Part shown: positions 18,058 through 25,628 of the stretch, one piece after another
Layout: every line of letters begins with the position of its first letter
Position numbering within the stretch: position 1 is the stretch's first letter
NCBI RefSeq assembly: GCF_013911965.1
Contig: NZ_JACESE010000008.1
Coordinates: 124,001 to 188,000 of the forward strand
DNA from: Phenylobacterium sp.
GTDB taxonomy: Bacteria > Pseudomonadota > Alphaproteobacteria > Caulobacterales > Caulobacteraceae
Direction of reading: 5' to 3'
DNA: 64,000 nt
Notes under the pieces: generated by a model
What the model was told of the DNA's origin: nothing
The model's input: only the letters and a program-made list of their open reading frames with translations
The model's database searches: none
Made by a program: the position numbers and the translations under genes

Positions 18058-18315
18058 CTAGGCCTGCAGCAGGGCGTCGAGCTTGCCCTGCTGTTCCAGC
18101 GCCATCATGTCGTCGCAGCCGCCGATGTGGCGGTCGCCGATGAAGATCTGCGGGAAGGTGTTGCGGCCGCCGGAGCGCTCGTTCATCTCGCGGCGCTTCT
18201 CGGGATCGAAGGCGGCCTCGATCTCGGTGAACTCGACTCCCTTCTTCTCCAGCAGCGACAGGGCGCGGATGCAGTAGGGGCAGTAGGGCTTGGTGTAGAT
18301 GGTGACCTGGGTCAT
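18058..18315 (-). CDS. grxC: glutaredoxin 3
   Basis: An 85-residue dithiol glutaredoxin with active site C12-P-Y-C15 after MTQVTIYTKPY, the cis-Pro segment TFPQIFIGDRHIGG and the glutathione-binding GGCDDMMAL. It reduces disulfides and mixed glutathione disulfides with electrons from glutathione. It sits second in the comF-grxC-nitrilase-DUF1178 operon, a grouping common in alphaproteobacteria. Confidence 0.95.
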   Translation of the reverse strand: MTQVTIYTKPYCPYCIRALSLLEKKGVEFTEIEAAFDPEKRREMNERSGGRNTFPQIFIGDRHIGGCDDMMALEQQGKLDALLQA

Positions 18316-18372
18316 GGCGGGGATAAGGGGCCTCCTTTGGCGAATGTCCAGACCTGAGCCGTAGGCGGACGG

Positions 18373-19158
18373 TCATATGGCGCCGCGCGCCGCCTCTTTC
18401 ACCCGGGCGATCACTGCGACATCGACGCGCGCCGCGCCGGCGGCCCGCAGGGCGCGCGCACAGCCTTCGGCCGTGGCGCCCGTGGTCAGAACGTCGTCGA
18501 TCAGCAGGATGTTGCGCCCGGCCACCTGCCGCGCCCGCCCCTCCGGCACCGCGAAGGCGCCGGCGACGTTGCGCCGCCGGCCCGAGCCCGACTTGCCGCC
18601 CTGGCTGTCGGTGGCCCTGCGGCGCACCAGGGCGTCGGGCAGGTAGGCGCGGCCCCTCAGCCGCGCCAGGGCGCGGGCGATCTCGGCGGCCTGGTTGAAG
18701 CGGCGGGCGAACAGCCGGCCGGGGTGCAGCGGAACCGGGGCGATGGCGTCGGCCTCCTCGATCAGGAGGTCGGCCGAACGCGAGATCCAGCGGGCGAACA
18801 GGGGCGCCAGGTCCTGCCGGTCGGCGTGCTTGAGCTGCAGGATCGGATCGCGGGACGTCTCGTCATAGATGCAGGCGGCGCGGGCGCGGGAAAAGGCGCG
18901 GGGCTTGGCCTCGCAGGCCACGCAGCGCACGCCCGGCCCCAGGGCGTATTCGAACGGCGTCCCGCAGCCGTCGCAGACAGGTCCGTCGAGGAAGGTGATG
19001 CGGCTCCAGGCCTCCGCCGACAGGCCGACCGATGCGGGCCGAGGCCCGTCATTGAGCGCTTGCGGCGGGAAGACGAGGTCGAGCAGGCCGCGTCCGGCCG
19101 AAATCAGCCGCGGCCCCGGTTTCCACAGGGCCGGCGAAGGGCCATCTTGCGCGCTCAT
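18373..19158 (-). CDS. comF: ComF family phosphoribosyltransferase-like protein
   Basis: A 261-residue ComF/amidophosphoribosyltransferase-like protein. An N-terminal zinc finger (CDGCGTPF near residue 62, CVACEAKP near 78) precedes a type-I phosphoribosyltransferase domain with the PRPP loop ILLIDDVLTTGATAEG (about 216-231). The stretch RFNQAAEIARALA is the usual ComF NQ motif. ComF is linked to DNA uptake in competent bacteria, but in alphaproteobacteria the role is unclear. Its ATG at 19158 shares CATG with the start of the divergent methyltransferase gene, so no intergenic promoter space exists. Confidence 0.92.
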   Translation of the reverse strand: MSAQDGPSPALWKPGPRLISAGRGLLDLVFPPQALNDGPRPASVGLSAEAWSRITFLDGPVCDGCGTPFEYALGPGVRCVACEAKPRAFSRARAACIYDETSRDPILQLKHADRQDLAPLFARWISRSADLLIEEADAIAPVPLHPGRLFARRFNQAAEIARALARLRGRAYLPDALVRRRATDSQGGKSGSGRRRNVAGAFAVPEGRARQVAGRNILLIDDVLTTGATAEGCARALRAAGAARVDVAVIARVKEAARGAI

Positions 19159-20071
19159 GTCCTCCGCCCCGCCCCGCCTCTTCGATCGGTCCCTGCACCG
19201 CAAGCGCCTGGACCGCGCCGCCGCCGGCTTCTCCCAGGCCGACTTCCTCCACCGCCGCGCAGCGGAGGACGCCGTCGAGCGGCTGGAGCCGATCATGCGC
19301 GACTTCCCCGTGGCCGTCGATCTTTCGGCGCGCCGGGGGGCGTTCCGCGAAGCCCTGGCGCAGAGCGATGCGCGCAACCGTATCGGCGAGGTGATCGAGG
19401 TCGACGCCTCGCCCGCCATGCTCGCCGGCCGGCGGGGTCCGCGGCTCGTCGCCGACGAGGAGGCCCTGCCCTTCGCCCCCGGCAGCCTCGACCTCGCCGT
19501 CTCGACGCTCGGCCTGCACTGGACCAACGATGTGGTGGGAGCCCTGATCCAGATCCGCCGCGCCCTGCGCCCCGACGGCCTCTTCATCGGCGCCTTTCTG
19601 GGCGGCTCGACCCTCTTCGAGCTGCGCCGCTCGCTGATCGATGCGGAGACCGAGATCCTGGGCGGCGCCGGCAGCCGCGTCTCGCCCTTCGCCGATCCGG
19701 CCGACGCCGCGGGCCTGCTGCAGCGCGCGGGCTTCGCCCTCCCCGTGGCCGATGTGGACCGGGTGAGCGTGCGCTATTCCCATCCGCTGAAGCTGCTCGC
19801 CGACCTGCGCCAGATGGGCGAGACCAATGCGCTTTCCGAACGCCATCCCCGCGCGCTCACCCGCGCCCTGCTGGCCCGCGCCTTCGAACTCTATGTCGAG
19901 CGCTTCGCCGAGCCCGACGGCCGCGTGCCGGCCACCTTCGAGATCCTGACCCTGACCGGCTGGGCGCCGCACGAGAGCCAGCAGCAGCCGCTCAAGCCCG
20001 GCTCGGCCAAGATGCGCCTGGCCGACGCGCTCGGCGTGAAGGAGAACCCGCTGCCGCGGGACGAGGACTGA
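19157..20071 (+). CDS. SAM-dependent methyltransferase, NDUFAF5/BioC-like
   Basis: A 304-residue class-I methyltransferase-like protein. It starts MSSAPPRLFDRSLHRKRLDRAA and carries FLHRRAAEDAVERLEP, both typical of the NDUFAF5/BioC-related group. The region corresponding to motif I is degenerate ([15 protein letters not shown] instead of DLGCGTG), while VIEVDASPAML and DLAVSTLGLHWTNDVVG are retained. Human NDUFAF5 hydroxylates an Arg of a complex I subunit despite its methyltransferase fold; the bacterial role is unproven. The start at 19157 overlaps the comF start codon on the other strand. Confidence 0.85.
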   Translation: MSSAPPRLFDRSLHRKRLDRAAAGFSQADFLHRRAAEDAVERLEPIMRDFPVAVDLSARRGAFREALAQSDARNRIGEVIEVDASPAMLAGRRGPRLVADEEALPFAPGSLDLAVSTLGLHWTNDVVGALIQIRRALRPDGLFIGAFLGGSTLFELRRSLIDAETEILGGAGSRVSPFADPADAAGLLQRAGFALPVADVDRVSVRYSHPLKLLADLRQMGETNALSERHPRALTRALLARAFELYVERFAEPDGRVPATFEILTLTGWAPHESQQQPLKPGSAKMRLADALGVKENPLPRDED

Positions 20072-20077
20072 GGCCCG

Positions 20078-20425
20078 CTAGCGCCTTCCTTCGACCGCCT
20101 TGGCCGCCGGCGCCTCCGCCCGGTCGGCAAGGCCATAGTCCCGGGTCACTTCGGCGATGCGGAGACGGTAGTCGGCGAAGACGCCTGCGCGCCCTTCGCT
20201 CTGAGCCTGGCGATGGCCGGCATGACCGCGCCAGGCGGCCACGGCGGCCTCGTCGCGCCAGAAGGACAGCGACAGGAGCTTGCCCGGTTCGGCGAGGCTC
20301 TCGAAGCGCTCGATGGAGATGAAACCGTCGATCCTGTCGAGTTCCGGCCGCAGCAGGCCGGCGAGCTCGAAATAGCGATCGCCGCGGCCGTCGGCGGGCC
20401 AGGCTTCGAAGAGGACCGCGATCAT
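20078..20425 (-). CDS. antibiotic biosynthesis monooxygenase (ABM) domain protein
   Basis: A 115-residue dimeric ferredoxin-like (ABM) fold protein: [14 protein letters not shown], then [12 protein letters not shown], then [26 protein letters not shown]. The pattern, including the His in [10 protein letters not shown], matches small heme-degrading-like or quinol monooxygenase relatives. No cofactor is needed in many members, and the substrate is unknown. The start overlaps the stop of the NIPSNAP gene as ATGA (20422-20425), so the two small alpha-beta barrel proteins are coupled. Confidence 0.85.
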   Translation of the reverse strand: MIAVLFEAWPADGRGDRYFELAGLLRPELDRIDGFISIERFESLAEPGKLLSLSFWRDEAAVAAWRGHAGHRQAQSEGRAGVFADYRLRIAEVTRDYGLADRAEAPAAKAVEGRR

Positions 20426-20751
20426 CGCGTCACCTTCCCTTCGTGCGGAGCCGAAGCCAGGCGCAGGAAGATCCGGTCTTCCCGCCGGATGAAGCCCTCC
20501 GCCTTGGCGAAGGCGTAGTTTTCGCGGCCCTGCGGGTCGTCGCGCAGCCGCGCGCGGTAGGCCTCGTAGGCGGCCAGGCTGTCGATGTTGTAGACGCCGT
20601 AGGCGGTCGTGGCCGAGCCCTCATGCGGGGCGAAATAGCCCACGAGGTCCGCGCCGCAACGCGGAATGGCCTCGCCCCAGGCCTTCGCATAGGCCTCGAA
20701 GGCGTCGACGCGGAACGGGTCGATTTCGTACCGGATGAAGCAGGTGATCAC
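20422..20751 (-). CDS. NIPSNAP family protein
   Basis: A 109-residue NIPSNAP/dimeric alpha-beta barrel protein. It opens with [21 protein letters not shown], continues with the conserved [21 protein letters not shown] and ends with [10 protein letters not shown]. Function in bacteria is not established. It is translationally coupled to the ABM protein and divergent from an ArsR-type regulator with 74 bp between starts, so the regulator may control the pair. Confidence 0.88.
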   Translation of the reverse strand: MITCFIRYEIDPFRVDAFEAYAKAWGEAIPRCGADLVGYFAPHEGSATTAYGVYNIDSLAAYEAYRARLRDDPQGRENYAFAKAEGFIRREDRIFLRLASAPHEGKVTR

Positions 20752-20825
20752 GGCGGGCTCCCAGTGGTTCAGGCTGAGATCTCTAGCGGCTGGAGCGACG
20801 TCGATGCTTCGGTTAGGATCGAACT

Positions 20826-21515
20826 ATGCAAGACGGACCCGTCATCGCCCGCACCGCCGCCCTGCTCGGCGATCCGGCGCGCGCCAACATGCTGACCGCG
20901 CTCATGGACGGGCGCGCACTGACGGTCAGCGAATTGGCCGAGGTGGCCGGCGTCACCCTGCCGACCGCCAGCGGTCATCTGGCGCGCCTTTTCGAAGCGG
21001 AGCTCGTCACGGCGGAAAAGCAGGGGCGCAGCCGCTACTTCCGGCTCTCCGGCCCTGATGTGGCTGAGGTTCTGGAGGGCCTGATGGCCCTGGCGCAGCG
21101 GACCGGCGCCGTGCGCGTGCGGACAGGACCCCGGGACCCGGCGCTTCGCCGCGCGCGGATCTGCTACGACCATCTGGCCGGCGCCGCTGGCGTGGCGGTG
21201 ATGGACGGCCTGGTCGAGCGGGGCTGGCTGACCTCCGGCGAGGCGCCGCAGCTGACAGACGCCGGCCGCCAGGGTCTGACCGATTTCGGCCTGCCGGTCG
21301 AAAGGCTCGCGGGCGCGCGCCGGCCTCTATGTCGGCGTTGCCTCGACTGGAGCGAGCGGCGCAGCCATCTGGGCGGCGCGCTGGGCGCAGCTCTGCTTCA
21401 GCAGATCGTGGACGTCGGCTGGGCCCGCAGAACGGACGGGCGGGTGATCGTGATCTCGGCCGCCGGCGCGGCGGGTCTGTCGGAGCGGCTTGGCGTCCGC
21501 GTCGCTGCAAGCTAG
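20826..21515 (+). CDS. ArsR family winged-helix regulator
   Basis: A 229-residue regulator with an N-terminal ArsR winged helix (about 5-80; ARTAALLGDPARANMLTAL, VAGVTLPTASGHLARLFEAELV, QGRSRYFRLSG) and a C-terminal domain of about 140 residues with CYDHLAGAAGVAVMDGLVERGWL and LCRRCLDWSERRSHLGGALG. This longer C-terminal domain with CRRCLDW is typical of one ArsR subgroup that does not carry the classical metal site. The effector is unknown. It is divergent from the NIPSNAP-ABM pair, the most likely target. Confidence 0.9.
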   Translation: MQDGPVIARTAALLGDPARANMLTALMDGRALTVSELAEVAGVTLPTASGHLARLFEAELVTAEKQGRSRYFRLSGPDVAEVLEGLMALAQRTGAVRVRTGPRDPALRRARICYDHLAGAAGVAVMDGLVERGWLTSGEAPQLTDAGRQGLTDFGLPVERLAGARRPLCRRCLDWSERRSHLGGALGAALLQQIVDVGWARRTDGRVIVISAAGAAGLSERLGVRVAAS

Positions 21516-21577
21516 GCCGAAGGAACACCGGCGTTCTCCAGGTGTTGATTTCGCAAGCCGTTCCAAAGGAGAACCCT

Positions 21578-21820
21578 GTGAAAGCTCTCAACCTCGCAAC
21601 CCTGATCCTGGTGATCGTCGGCGGACTGAACTGGGGCCTCGTGGGCGCCTTCGACGTCGATCTGGTCGCCAGCCTGTTCGGTGTCGACACCGTTCTGTCG
21701 AACCTCGTCTACATCGTCGTCGGCCTCTCCGCCCTCTGGCAGATCATGCCGCTCGCCCAGGCCTTCAAGACCGGCGAGGTCTCGGCCGAGGCGCATCGTC
21801 CGACGGCGTCGCGGCTCTAA
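21578..21820 (+). CDS. DUF378 family membrane protein
   Basis: An 80-residue DUF378 protein with two membrane helices: LATLILVIVGGLNWGLVGAF (about 6-25) and LSNLVYIVVGLSALWQIM (about 41-58). The GG-NWGLVG motif identifies the family. Role unknown. A GTG start at 21578 is chosen because AAGGAG (21566-21571) lies 6 bp before it and the family begins just there. Its stop and the stop of the convergent ParA-type gene are only 3 bp apart. Confidence 0.9.
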   Translation: MKALNLATLILVIVGGLNWGLVGAFDVDLVASLFGVDTVLSNLVYIVVGLSALWQIMPLAQAFKTGEVSAEAHRPTASRL

Positions 21821-21823
21821 GCC

Positions 21824-22513
21824 CTACGACCGGGCCCGCCGGGGCGCGGCGGCGTCGTTGGCCGCGGCCGGCGCAGCTTCGGCGACGAATTGCTGCTCGA
21901 CGGCGGCCGCCAGGCTTCGGACCTCGGCGGCCGCTACGCCTTCGGGTTCGTAATCCACCACGCCCTGGCCGCGTGCGATGGCGTTCTGGTAGGCGAGCCT
22001 CGCCCGCAGGGCCCTCGGCGCCACGGGGACGCCGGAGAAGCGGAGGGTTTCCAGCGTCGCCGCGACGCTCCGCGGCTCCGCCCCCCGCCGGGCGGGCGGA
22101 CACTGGTTGAGAACCACCATGCCGCGCGTGCTGAGCTGGCGAACGAGCTCCAGGGTCTTCAGCGCCGCGGAAAGGTCGAGATAGGTCGGACGGGCGACGA
22201 TCAGGCACAGGTCCGCCAGCTTGATGGCGGCGACGATGTCGGCCTCGGGCGAAGCCGGCGTGTCGATCACCAGCCGCTCGACGCCGCTGCGCGCCGAGGC
22301 GGTGGACAGGGCGAACAGCTTCGAAGCCGAGGTCTCCACCACCGGACCCCCGTCGCCGGGGGTGGCGCGCAGGGCCTCGCTCGTCGAGCGGAGGGGATCG
22401 GCATCGGCCAGGACCGTGCGGCGCTCCGCCTGCCGCAGCGCCGCGAACAGGTTGACGGCCAGGGTCGTCTTGCCCGCTCCGCCCTTTCGCGAAATGACCG
22501 CGATCGTCTTCAT
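21824..22513 (-). CDS. orphan ParA family ATPase
   Basis: A 229-residue ParA/MinD-superfamily ATPase with deviant Walker A KGGAGKTT (about 10-17, signature Lys present), switch I around ADADPLRSTSEAL and Walker B LVIDTPAS. It lacks the N-terminal helix-turn-helix of plasmid ParA, and no parB lies next to it, so it is an orphan of the type used to position cellular cargo. It is not MipZ by its N-terminal sequence. The C-terminus is Ala/Arg-rich. An exact consensus DnaA box lies 30-38 bp upstream of the ATG, and a Flp-type pilin gene lies 107 bp upstream in the same direction. Confidence 0.87.
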   Translation of the reverse strand: MKTIAVISRKGGAGKTTLAVNLFAALRQAERRTVLADADPLRSTSEALRATPGDGGPVVETSASKLFALSTASARSGVERLVIDTPASPEADIVAAIKLADLCLIVARPTYLDLSAALKTLELVRQLSTRGMVVLNQCPPARRGAEPRSVAATLETLRFSGVPVAPRALRARLAYQNAIARGQGVVDYEPEGVAAAEVRSLAAAVEQQFVAEAAPAAANDAAAPRRARS

Positions 22514-22542
22514 CCGCGCCCCCGCTGGACCCTAGGCAAAGG

Positions 22543-22551
22543 TTATCCACA
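22543..22551 (+). promoter_or_regulatory. exact consensus DnaA box
   Basis: TTATCCACA matches the 9-mer DnaA consensus exactly. It lies in the 107-bp gap upstream of the orphan ParA gene. Only one exact copy is seen here, so it is not an origin. It could place the ParA gene under DnaA control, or be chance. Confidence 0.45.
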
Positions 22552-22620
22552 GGCGCAAGTCGGCTTTGTGACGGCGGCGCGCACGCCGCAGCGAATGCCC
22601 CGCCGGGCGGCAGGCGGCGC

Positions 22621-22773
22621 CTAGCCCAGGGAGTCGGAGACGAAGATCAGGAGGTCGTAGATCTCGGCGCGCAACGCGCCTGCGGCCGTGACGACGACGA
22701 GGCCGAGGACGGCCGCCAGCAGGGCGTACTCGATCGCGGTCGCGCCGCGGTCGTCGCGCCGGAAGGCGCTCAG
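22621..22773 (-). CDS. Flp/Fap-type pilin, likely CTG start
   Basis: A 50-residue class IV Flp prepilin: a short basic leader (MSAFRRDDRG), the processing site G10/A11 with the invariant E15-Y16 (ATAIEYALLA), then a hydrophobic helix (AVLGLVVVTAAGAL) and a short polar tail. No ATG, GTG or TTG fits this N-terminus. The codon that does is CTG at 22773-22771, overlapping the mutT stop as CTGA, the same geometry as ATGA couplings elsewhere here. An ATG at 22852 in the same frame would add 27 residues lying inside mutT. No tad/cpa assembly genes are in the window. Confidence 0.7.
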   Translation of the reverse strand: MSAFRRDDRGATAIEYALLAAVLGLVVVTAAGALRAEIYDLLIFVSDSLG

Positions 22774-23177
22774 ATCAGGTCGCGCAGCCAGGCGACCAGC
22801 GGCGCGTCGGCCGGCGGCATCGGATAATCGGTCAGCTTGGCGGGCTTCACCCATGCGATGGCCTTGTGCTCCCTGGCGGTGACGAAACCGCTCCAACGCC
22901 GGCACAGATAGAGTGGCATCAGCAGGTGAAAGGACTCATAACCGTGGCTGGCGAAGACGAACGGCGCCAGGCAGGCGCCGGTCACGGTGATGCCCAGTTC
23001 CTCGTCGAGCTCGCGGATCAGGCAGGCCTCCGGCGTCTCGCCGGGCTCGACCTTGCCGCCCGGAAACTCCCACAGGCCGGCCAGCTGCTTGCCCTCCGGG
23101 CGCTGGCAGATCAGGACGCGGCCGTCGGTGTCGACGAGGGCCGCCGCGGCGACCAGCAGGAGGGGCTTATAGGTCAT
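22770..23177 (-). CDS. mutT: Nudix hydrolase, 8-oxo-dGTP diphosphatase
   Basis: A 135-residue MutT-type Nudix enzyme that hydrolyses 8-oxo-dGTP to prevent A:T to C:G transversions. The Nudix box is complete: G41-x5-E47-x7-R55-E56-L-x-E59-E60-x-G62-I63. LLLVAAAALVDTDGRVLICQR at the N-terminus and LAGLWEFPGGK are typical of MutT. The start ATG at 23177 follows a 292-bp gap. The stop overlaps the start of the small pilin gene. In many alphaproteobacteria mutT is close to argJ; here they are about 5 kb apart. Confidence 0.93.
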   Translation of the reverse strand: MTYKPLLLVAAAALVDTDGRVLICQRPEGKQLAGLWEFPGGKVEPGETPEACLIRELDEELGITVTGACLAPFVFASHGYESFHLLMPLYLCRRWSGFVTAREHKAIAWVKPAKLTDYPMPPADAPLVAWLRDLI

Positions 23178-23469
23178 GCCTCCTCATTCCCGCACCGCGC
23201 CAGGAATGCAACAGGATCGACGAAACGATCGGATGAGGTTGACTTCGCAGCTGCGAAAGACGATGTGCAGGACGCGCCGATCTTTGGCGCTATCGGCGCT
23301 CCGGCCCGCGTGAAGGTCTCCATCATCAGGAGATCTGGCCCGTTGAGCGCCCTGAAGAGATCGCATCGATCGCCCCGCCACGCGGGGGCTTTCCCCAAAT
23401 CATCGCGTCCCGCGACCGTCGCATCCTGCGAGCGGCCGCGCTCGGCGCATTCCGAAAGACGGACGTCAC
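23178..23469. other. 292-bp intergenic region with a 14-bp perfect palindrome
   Basis: This is the largest gene-free stretch of the window. It separates divergent mutT and the helicase gene. It holds TTCGCAGCTGCGAA (23244-23257), a perfect palindrome, within sequence of lower GC than the genes around it. A 74-residue ORF on the minus strand (23174-23398) covers part of it but has no recognisable sequence. The region probably holds both promoters and a long helicase leader. Confidence 0.45.
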
Positions 23470-24861
23470 TTGACCCAGTTCACCGACCTTGGCCTCGCCA
23501 AGCCCCTCCTCAAGGCCCTCGCCGACGAAGGCTATGAGACCCCCACCCCCATCCAGGCCAAGGCCATTCCGGGCGTGCTGGCCGGCCGCGACCTGTTGGG
23601 CATCGCCCAGACCGGCACCGGCAAGACCGCGGCCTTCGCCCTGCCCATCCTGCACCGCCTGGCCGAGGATCGCCGCGCCGCGCCGCGCCGCGGCTGCCGC
23701 GTGCTGGTGCTCTCCCCCACCCGTGAGCTCGCCACCCAGATCGGCGAGAGCTTCAAGACCTATGGCCGGCACCTTGGCCTTTCCGTCGCCGTCATCTTCG
23801 GCGGCGTGAAGTACGGCGGCCAGATGCGCACCATGGCGCCGGGCGTCGACGTGCTCGTCGCCACGCCGGGCCGCCTGATCGACCACCTGCAGGAAAAGAC
23901 CGTCACGCTGGAAGGCGTCGAGACCTTCGTCCTCGACGAGGCCGACCAGATGCTCGACATGGGCTTCATCGTGCCGATCCGCCGGATCGTGAAGCACCTG
24001 GCCCACAAGCGTCAGAACCTGTTCTTCTCGGCCACCATGCCGAGCGAGATCGGCAAGCTGGCCGGCGAACTGCTGAAGGACCCGCTGCAGGTGTCCGTGA
24101 CGCCCCAGGCGACGACGGTGGAACGCATCCGCCAGCAGGTCCTGTTCGTCGAGCAGCAGCGCAAGCGCGCCCTGCTGGCCGAACTCTTCGCCGAGAAGGA
24201 CTTCAAGCGCGTCATCGTCTTCACCCGCACCAAGCGCGGCGCCGACCGCGTGGCCAAGAGCCTGGAGCAGGGCGGCGTCGAAGCCGCAGCCATCCACGGC
24301 GACAAGAGCCAGGGCCAGCGGGAGCGGGCGCTGGCGGCCTTCAAGGCCGGTCAGATCCGCGCCCTGGTGGCCACCGACATCGCCGCACGGGGCATCGACA
24401 TCGACGCCGTCAGCCACGTGGTGCAGTACGAACTGCCCAACGTGCCGGAAGCCTATGTCCACCGGATCGGCCGGACCGCGCGCGCCGGCGCCGAGGGCTC
24501 GGCCATCGCCTTCTGCGCCGACGACGAACGCAACCTGCTGCGCGACATCCAGAAGGTGACGCGCCAGACCATCCCGTCCTTCGACCGCCGCAACGACAAG
24601 GCGCTCGGCCTGATGACCAAGGCGATCGCCGAGGTCTCGCCGGAGCCCGCCGCGGCGCCGGTCCGGTCCCGCGACCCCCGCAACAACGTCCCGGCCGCCT
24701 TGCGCAAGACCCGCAACCGCCGCCGGCCCGAAGGCGGCAAGGCCGCCGGCCCGCGCGACGGCGGCGGCAAGCCGCAGGCGCGCGCGGAGAGCGGCGCGGG
24801 CGGCGGCTTCCGCGGTCCCAAGCGGCAGCCGGCGACGAAGAGCTGGAGCCCGCTCGACTAA
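23470..24861 (+). CDS. rhlE: DEAD-box RNA helicase, RhlE-like
   Basis: A 463-residue ATP-dependent RNA helicase. The Q motif (PTPIQAKAIP), Walker A AQTGTGKT (about 46-53), PTRELA, DEAD box as DEADQMLDMGF, SATMP and the C-terminal-lobe motifs TRTKRGADRV, ATDIAARGIDI and HRIGRTAR are all present. After about residue 380 the tail is disordered and basic (TRNRRRPEGGKAAGP), as in RhlE proteins that act on ribosome assembly and cold-induced RNA structures. The start is TTG at 23470; no ATG fits the N-terminus MTQFTDLGL. A long upstream gap suggests a regulated leader. Confidence 0.92.
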   Translation: MTQFTDLGLAKPLLKALADEGYETPTPIQAKAIPGVLAGRDLLGIAQTGTGKTAAFALPILHRLAEDRRAAPRRGCRVLVLSPTRELATQIGESFKTYGRHLGLSVAVIFGGVKYGGQMRTMAPGVDVLVATPGRLIDHLQEKTVTLEGVETFVLDEADQMLDMGFIVPIRRIVKHLAHKRQNLFFSATMPSEIGKLAGELLKDPLQVSVTPQATTVERIRQQVLFVEQQRKRALLAELFAEKDFKRVIVFTRTKRGADRVAKSLEQGGVEAAAIHGDKSQGQRERALAAFKAGQIRALVATDIAARGIDIDAVSHVVQYELPNVPEAYVHRIGRTARAGAEGSAIAFCADDERNLLRDIQKVTRQTIPSFDRRNDKALGLMTKAIAEVSPEPAAAPVRSRDPRNNVPAALRKTRNRRRPEGGKAAGPRDGGGKPQARAESGAGGGFRGPKRQPATKSWSPLD

Positions 24862-24937
24862 CCGGAAAGCCAGGTGCGGCCACGCTTTGGCGTTTCGTGC
24901 GTTCGTGGCATGGAGCGTCAAAGTCTGGCGGTTGGTG

Positions 24938-25489
24938 ATGGAATTCCGAATGAAGCTGCGCGCGGCCACGCGTGCGGCGCACGAGCGTGTGGACCGCCTC
25001 GGCGAAAGCTTCGACCTGGCGAGTCCCGCCGGCTATCGCGCCTTCCTCCGCGGACACGGGGCGGCCCTGCCTGGCCTCGAGCGCAGGCTGGAGGCGGCCG
25101 GCGTCGGGCGGCTCCTGTCCGACTGGCCCAGCCGCCGGCGCACGGGCGTCCTCCTGCAGGATCTGGCGGCGGTCGCCGCCGCGCCGCCCGAACCGGTCGC
25201 ATCGCCGGGCCTGCATACGCGCGCCCAGCTCATGGGCGCGCTCTACGTGCTCGAAGGCTCCCGCCTCGGCGGCGCCTATCTGCGCCGGCGCCTGGCGCAG
25301 AGCCAGCCGGACGCGCCGGCGGCCTATCTGGCGCACGGCGCGGGCGAGCCCCTGTGGCGGACCTTCGTCGAATGGCTCGGGGCCCAGACGCCCTCGCCCG
25401 CGGAAGAGGCGACGGCCATCGCCGCCGCCGACGCGACCTTCGCCACCTTCGAAACCGGCTTCCGGCAAGCCGCGCGCGAAGCGGCCTGA
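24938..25489 (+). CDS. bphO: heme oxygenase (biliverdin-producing), BphO-type
   Basis: A 183-residue bacterial heme oxygenase that opens heme to biliverdin, the chromophore of the phytochrome encoded next. The proximal histidine lies in LRAATRAAHERVD (about H16). The distal-helix segment is MGALYVLEGSRLGGAYL, whose glycines allow substrate and O2 access. The gene lies 139 bp before bphP, the standard bphO-bphP pair. The ATG at 24938 is chosen; another ATG 12 bp later (MKLRAATRAAH) is equally possible. Overall Ala/Arg-rich composition matches the local codon bias. Confidence 0.9.
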   Translation: MEFRMKLRAATRAAHERVDRLGESFDLASPAGYRAFLRGHGAALPGLERRLEAAGVGRLLSDWPSRRRTGVLLQDLAAVAAAPPEPVASPGLHTRAQLMGALYVLEGSRLGGAYLRRRLAQSQPDAPAAYLAHGAGEPLWRTFVEWLGAQTPSPAEEATAIAAADATFATFETGFRQAAREAA

Positions 25490-25628
25490 GCCCGCCGCGC
25501 GAGGGTGAGAGTCATCTACCGGACAGATCGCCTCGCCATTCTGTGTTGAGTTCCAGGTCCGGCGCACGCGGCGTCGCGCCGCGCCCACCCAAGACCTCCC
25601 CCATCTCCCGCCAGCGAGTGCCGACCTT

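Noticed and set aside
23174-23398. 74-residue ORF on the minus strand in the mutT-helicase gap
   Set aside because: No similarity recognised, it overlaps the mutT start and would use the region needed for both promoters.
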